A model generated the notes under the pieces. That model worked only from the letters and a program-made list of their open reading frames with translations, was not told where the DNA came from and made no database searches. Source: Lewinella sp. JB7 (lineage in GTDB: Bacteria > Bacteroidota > Bacteroidia > Chitinophagales > Saprospiraceae). From it: a stretch of 64,000 bases of DNA. Positions 61,880-64,000 of the stretch are shown piece after piece; position 1 is the first letter of the stretch, and every line of letters begins with the position of its first letter. The stretch covers positions 1 to 64,000 of the forward strand of contig NZ_JANCTD010000010.1 of the NCBI RefSeq assembly GCF_024297185.1. Reading direction: 5' to 3'. Both the position numbers and the translations under genes were made by a program.

Positions 61880-64000
61880 TTGGAAGAAGAATTCAGCCAA
61901 CCCGATCCTACGCAATCGATCCCCGAAGCCGCCATGCAGCTCGTCGACCCGAGCCTCCCGCAGCTTCTGACCATCCTGCCGCTGTCCCAGCGTCCGATCT
62001 TTCCGGGCACCGCCCTACCCATGACCTTTTCGGGCGCGGACAAGCTTACCGCCATCAAAATCGCGGTCGAGCAGCACGACGGATTCATCGGCGCCGTCCT
62101 CGAACGGGAGACCAATCCGGAGGATTACCGCGAGTCGGATTACCACGAAGTAGGCACCGTTTACCAGATCATCAAGGTGATGCCCATGGGGTCCACCGGC
62201 GTGCAGGTACTTGGTCGGACCATCAAGCGGTTCCGTCTGCAGCGGGTCGTACAGACCGAACCCAGCCTACGGTGGCGGGTGCAGTACGATAATCAACCGG
62301 CTACGAAGCCTGACCCGGAATTGAAGGCCTACATGCTGGCGATCAGCTCGGACATCAAGAGCCTGCTGGCCCTCAATCCGCTCTTCCAGGAACAGGTGAA
62401 CATGGTCGTCACTCAGTTGAATTACGAGAAACCCGGACAGACGATCGACGTCATCAGCAATCTCGTCAGTTCGGAAAAGGAGAAGTTGCAGGACTTGCTG
62501 GAAACCTGGGACATATCCGCCCGCGCCAAGAAATTGCTGGGCATCATCAAGGATGAATTACAGGTCGCCAAGATTCAGTCGCGCATCAACAAGCAGATCG
62601 AGGAAGGGGTCAGCGCCAAGCAGAAGGAATACTTTCTACGCGAGCAACTAACCGCGATTCGTCGCGAACTCGGGGAAGAGCAGGACGAGGCAGAATCGAT
62701 CACCGAACGCATTCTGGCAAAGCTCGAGGGCAAGGAACTTCCCCCGGAGGTCCGGGAAGTGTTCGACCGGGAAATGAGTAAACTCAAATCGCTCAATAGC
62801 CAGAGCCCGGAATTCAACGTGACCCGGACTTACCTCGACACGCTGGCGGCACTCCCCTGGGGAGTGTATAGCCCCGACACCAATGACATAGCCGAGGCTC
62901 GTAGGGTACTGGACGAGGATCACTACGGGCTTGATGACGTCAAGGACAACATCCTGGAGTACCTGGCCACGATTATCAAGCGCGGTTCGGTGGCGGGAAG
63001 TATCATCTGTCTGGTCGGCCCTCCCGGCGTCGGAAAGACAAGCATCGGACAGAGTATCGCGCGTGCCCTTGGCCGGCGGTTCTACCGCTTCAGTGTCGGA
63101 GGAATGCGGGATGAAGCCGAGATCAAGGGCCACCGCCGCACCTACATCGGTGCCATGCCCGGAAAACTGATTCAGGCGATCGACCGCGCCCGGAGCAGCA
63201 ACCCCGTGATCCTTATCGACGAGATCGATAAGCTGGGTACGGGTCACGGCGATCCCGCCTCGGCGCTGCTGGAAGTACTGGATCCGGAACAAAACGAAAC
63301 CTTCGTCGACCACTATCTCGACGTTCCCTACGATCTTTCCAACGTCCTGTTTCTGACCACGGCCAACCAACTCGACACGATCCCGGGGCCCCTGGTCGAC
63401 CGGATGGAGGTGATTCGCCTGAGTGGCTATATCAAGGAAGAAAAGATTCAGATCGCCAAGCAGTACCTGATTCCGAAGCAACTGCAGGAGCACGGATTTG
63501 CCACGGACGAGGTAAGCTTCACGCCCGAAAGCCTCGACTTTCTCGTCGATCGCTACGCCCGGGAAGCCGGCGTAAGGAATTTGGAGAAGCAACTCCGGAA
63601 GATCATTCGCAAACTCGTCCTCAGGCAGGCGGAATCGGACCAGCACAATTTTGAAATCACCCCCGCCCAGGTCGAGGAAATGCTTGGTCGTCCCCGGTTC
63701 ACCACCGAGAAACTGTACGACCGGCCGCTACCAGGCGTGGTCCTGGGCCTGGCCTACACCGCCCTCGGGGGGGCAACGCTCTACATTGAAGCTCAGGGAA
63801 TCCCGTCGGATACCGCCGGCTTCCGTCTGACGGGTCAACTCGGGGACGTCATGAAGGAGAGCGCGCAGATCGCGCTGACCTACGTAAAGTCCATTCTGAG
63901 TGCCGAAGACAACAACTACTACGACCGTCACCACGTCCATCTCCACGTCCCGGCCGGAGCTACCCCTAAGGATGGCCCCAGCGCCGGCATCACGATGGCC
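61880..64000 (+). CDS. lon: ATP-dependent protease Lon, 3' end outside window
   Basis: The first 707 codons of Lon, running off the window. The N-terminal substrate domain is seen (LTILPLSQRPIFPGTALPMTF), then the coiled-coil region (QKEYFLREQLTAIRRELGEEQ). The AAA+ module shows Walker A LVGPPGVGKTSIG and Walker B NPVILIDEIDKLG. The protease domain includes the catalytic Ser in KDGPSAGITMA at the window edge; the catalytic Lys lies beyond it. No ATG fits the very 5' end. TTG 61880 (LEEEFSQPDP) is the likely start, with ATG 61934 the alternative. Lon degrades misfolded and regulatory proteins in the cytoplasm. Confidence 0.93.
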   Translation, partial: MEEEFSQPDPTQSIPEAAMQLVDPSLPQLLTILPLSQRPIFPGTALPMTFSGADKLTAIKIAVEQHDGFIGAVLERETNPEDYRESDYHEVGTVYQIIKVMPMGSTGVQVLGRTIKRFRLQRVVQTEPSLRWRVQYDNQPATKPDPELKAYMLAISSDIKSLLALNPLFQEQVNMVVTQLNYEKPGQTIDVISNLVSSEKEKLQDLLETWDISARAKKLLGIIKDELQVAKIQSRINKQIEEGVSAKQKEYFLREQLTAIRRELGEEQDEAESITERILAKLEGKELPPEVREVFDREMSKLKSLNSQSPEFNVTRTYLDTLAALPWGVYSPDTNDIAEARRVLDEDHYGLDDVKDNILEYLATIIKRGSVAGSIICLVGPPGVGKTSIGQSIARALGRRFYRFSVGGMRDEAEIKGHRRTYIGAMPGKLIQAIDRARSSNPVILIDEIDKLGTGHGDPASALLEVLDPEQNETFVDHYLDVPYDLSNVLFLTTANQLDTIPGPLVDRMEVIRLSGYIKEEKIQIAKQYLIPKQLQEHGFATDEVSFTPESLDFLVDRYAREAGVRNLEKQLRKIIRKLVLRQAESDQHNFEITPAQVEEMLGRPRFTTEKLYDRPLPGVVLGLAYTALGGATLYIEAQGIPSDTAGFRLTGQLGDVMKESAQIALTYVKSILSAEDNNYYDRHHVHLHVPAGATPKDGPSAGITMA

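Overview
The window looks like chromosomal DNA of a GC-rich member of the Bacteroidota, probably Saprospiria/Lewinella-like (the lower rank is inference). Support comes from a recurring TAnnTTTG promoter -7 box, a type IX secretion (T9SS) type-B C-terminal sorting domain, an Oar-like TonB-dependent receptor, a PorE-like TPR-PD40-OmpA lipoprotein, an N-terminally extended ATP synthase a subunit, a DAHP synthase-chorismate mutase fusion and a carboxynorspermidine dehydrogenase. No rRNA, tRNA or CRISPR array was seen.

Layout. 1-3.1 kb is a decayed mobile region: three TTGACGTGATT repeats about 80 bp apart, a broken IS5-family element whose 3' end is duplicated in tandem (2 x 229 bp), and an intact tyrosine recombinase. 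3.4-10.6 kb: typA, a T9SS-exported surface protein, an HdrB/HdrC-like iron-sulfur pair and a DinB-like protein. 10.7-20.2 kb: lysC; a GNAT fusion, queD and folE; pyrR-pyrB-acyltransferase; a Dabb lipoprotein, a rhomboid protease, ychF and a small monooxygenase-like protein. 20.2-24.5 kb: a Phe/Tyr operon (pheA, aminotransferase, tyrA, DAHP synthase-chorismate mutase) behind an attenuator with an aromatic leader peptide. 24.6-30.2 kb: a lipoprotein, a DUF368/PopT transporter, aroE, a sialate O-acetylesterase and a MATE transporter. 30.2-35.6 kb: atpBEFHAG. 35.7-37.7 kb: carboxynorspermidine dehydrogenase and an acidic lipoprotein. 37.8-42.9 kb: a compact trp operon, trpL(attenuator)-trpE-trpG-trpB-trpA-miaA, with no trpD, trpC or trpF. 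43-64 kb: a saccharopine-dehydrogenase-like reductase, a DUF4197 protein, the Oar-like receptor, two hypothetical proteins, lptD, a HEPN-domain protein, the PorE-like lipoprotein, then miaB, a sigma54-type AAA+ activator, an MCE/MlaD protein, nnr and the first 707 codons of lon.

The main observation is regulatory. Two ribosome-mediated attenuators can be read directly: a Trp leader (MQMKTSFSWWLNRTLP) and an aromatic leader (MMNSTFYFWFSFYCLRE), each followed by an intrinsic terminator and by segments able to form a competing structure. miaA is the last cistron of the attenuated trp operon. MiaA modifies A37 of tRNAs that read UNN codons, and in E. coli its loss (trpX) relaxes trp attenuation, so this layout predicts a feedback loop between tRNA modification and aromatic amino acid synthesis. 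A second theme is that several -7 boxes end only 4-7 nt before a start codon, which suggests leaderless or near-leaderless mRNAs, including that of the trp leader peptide.
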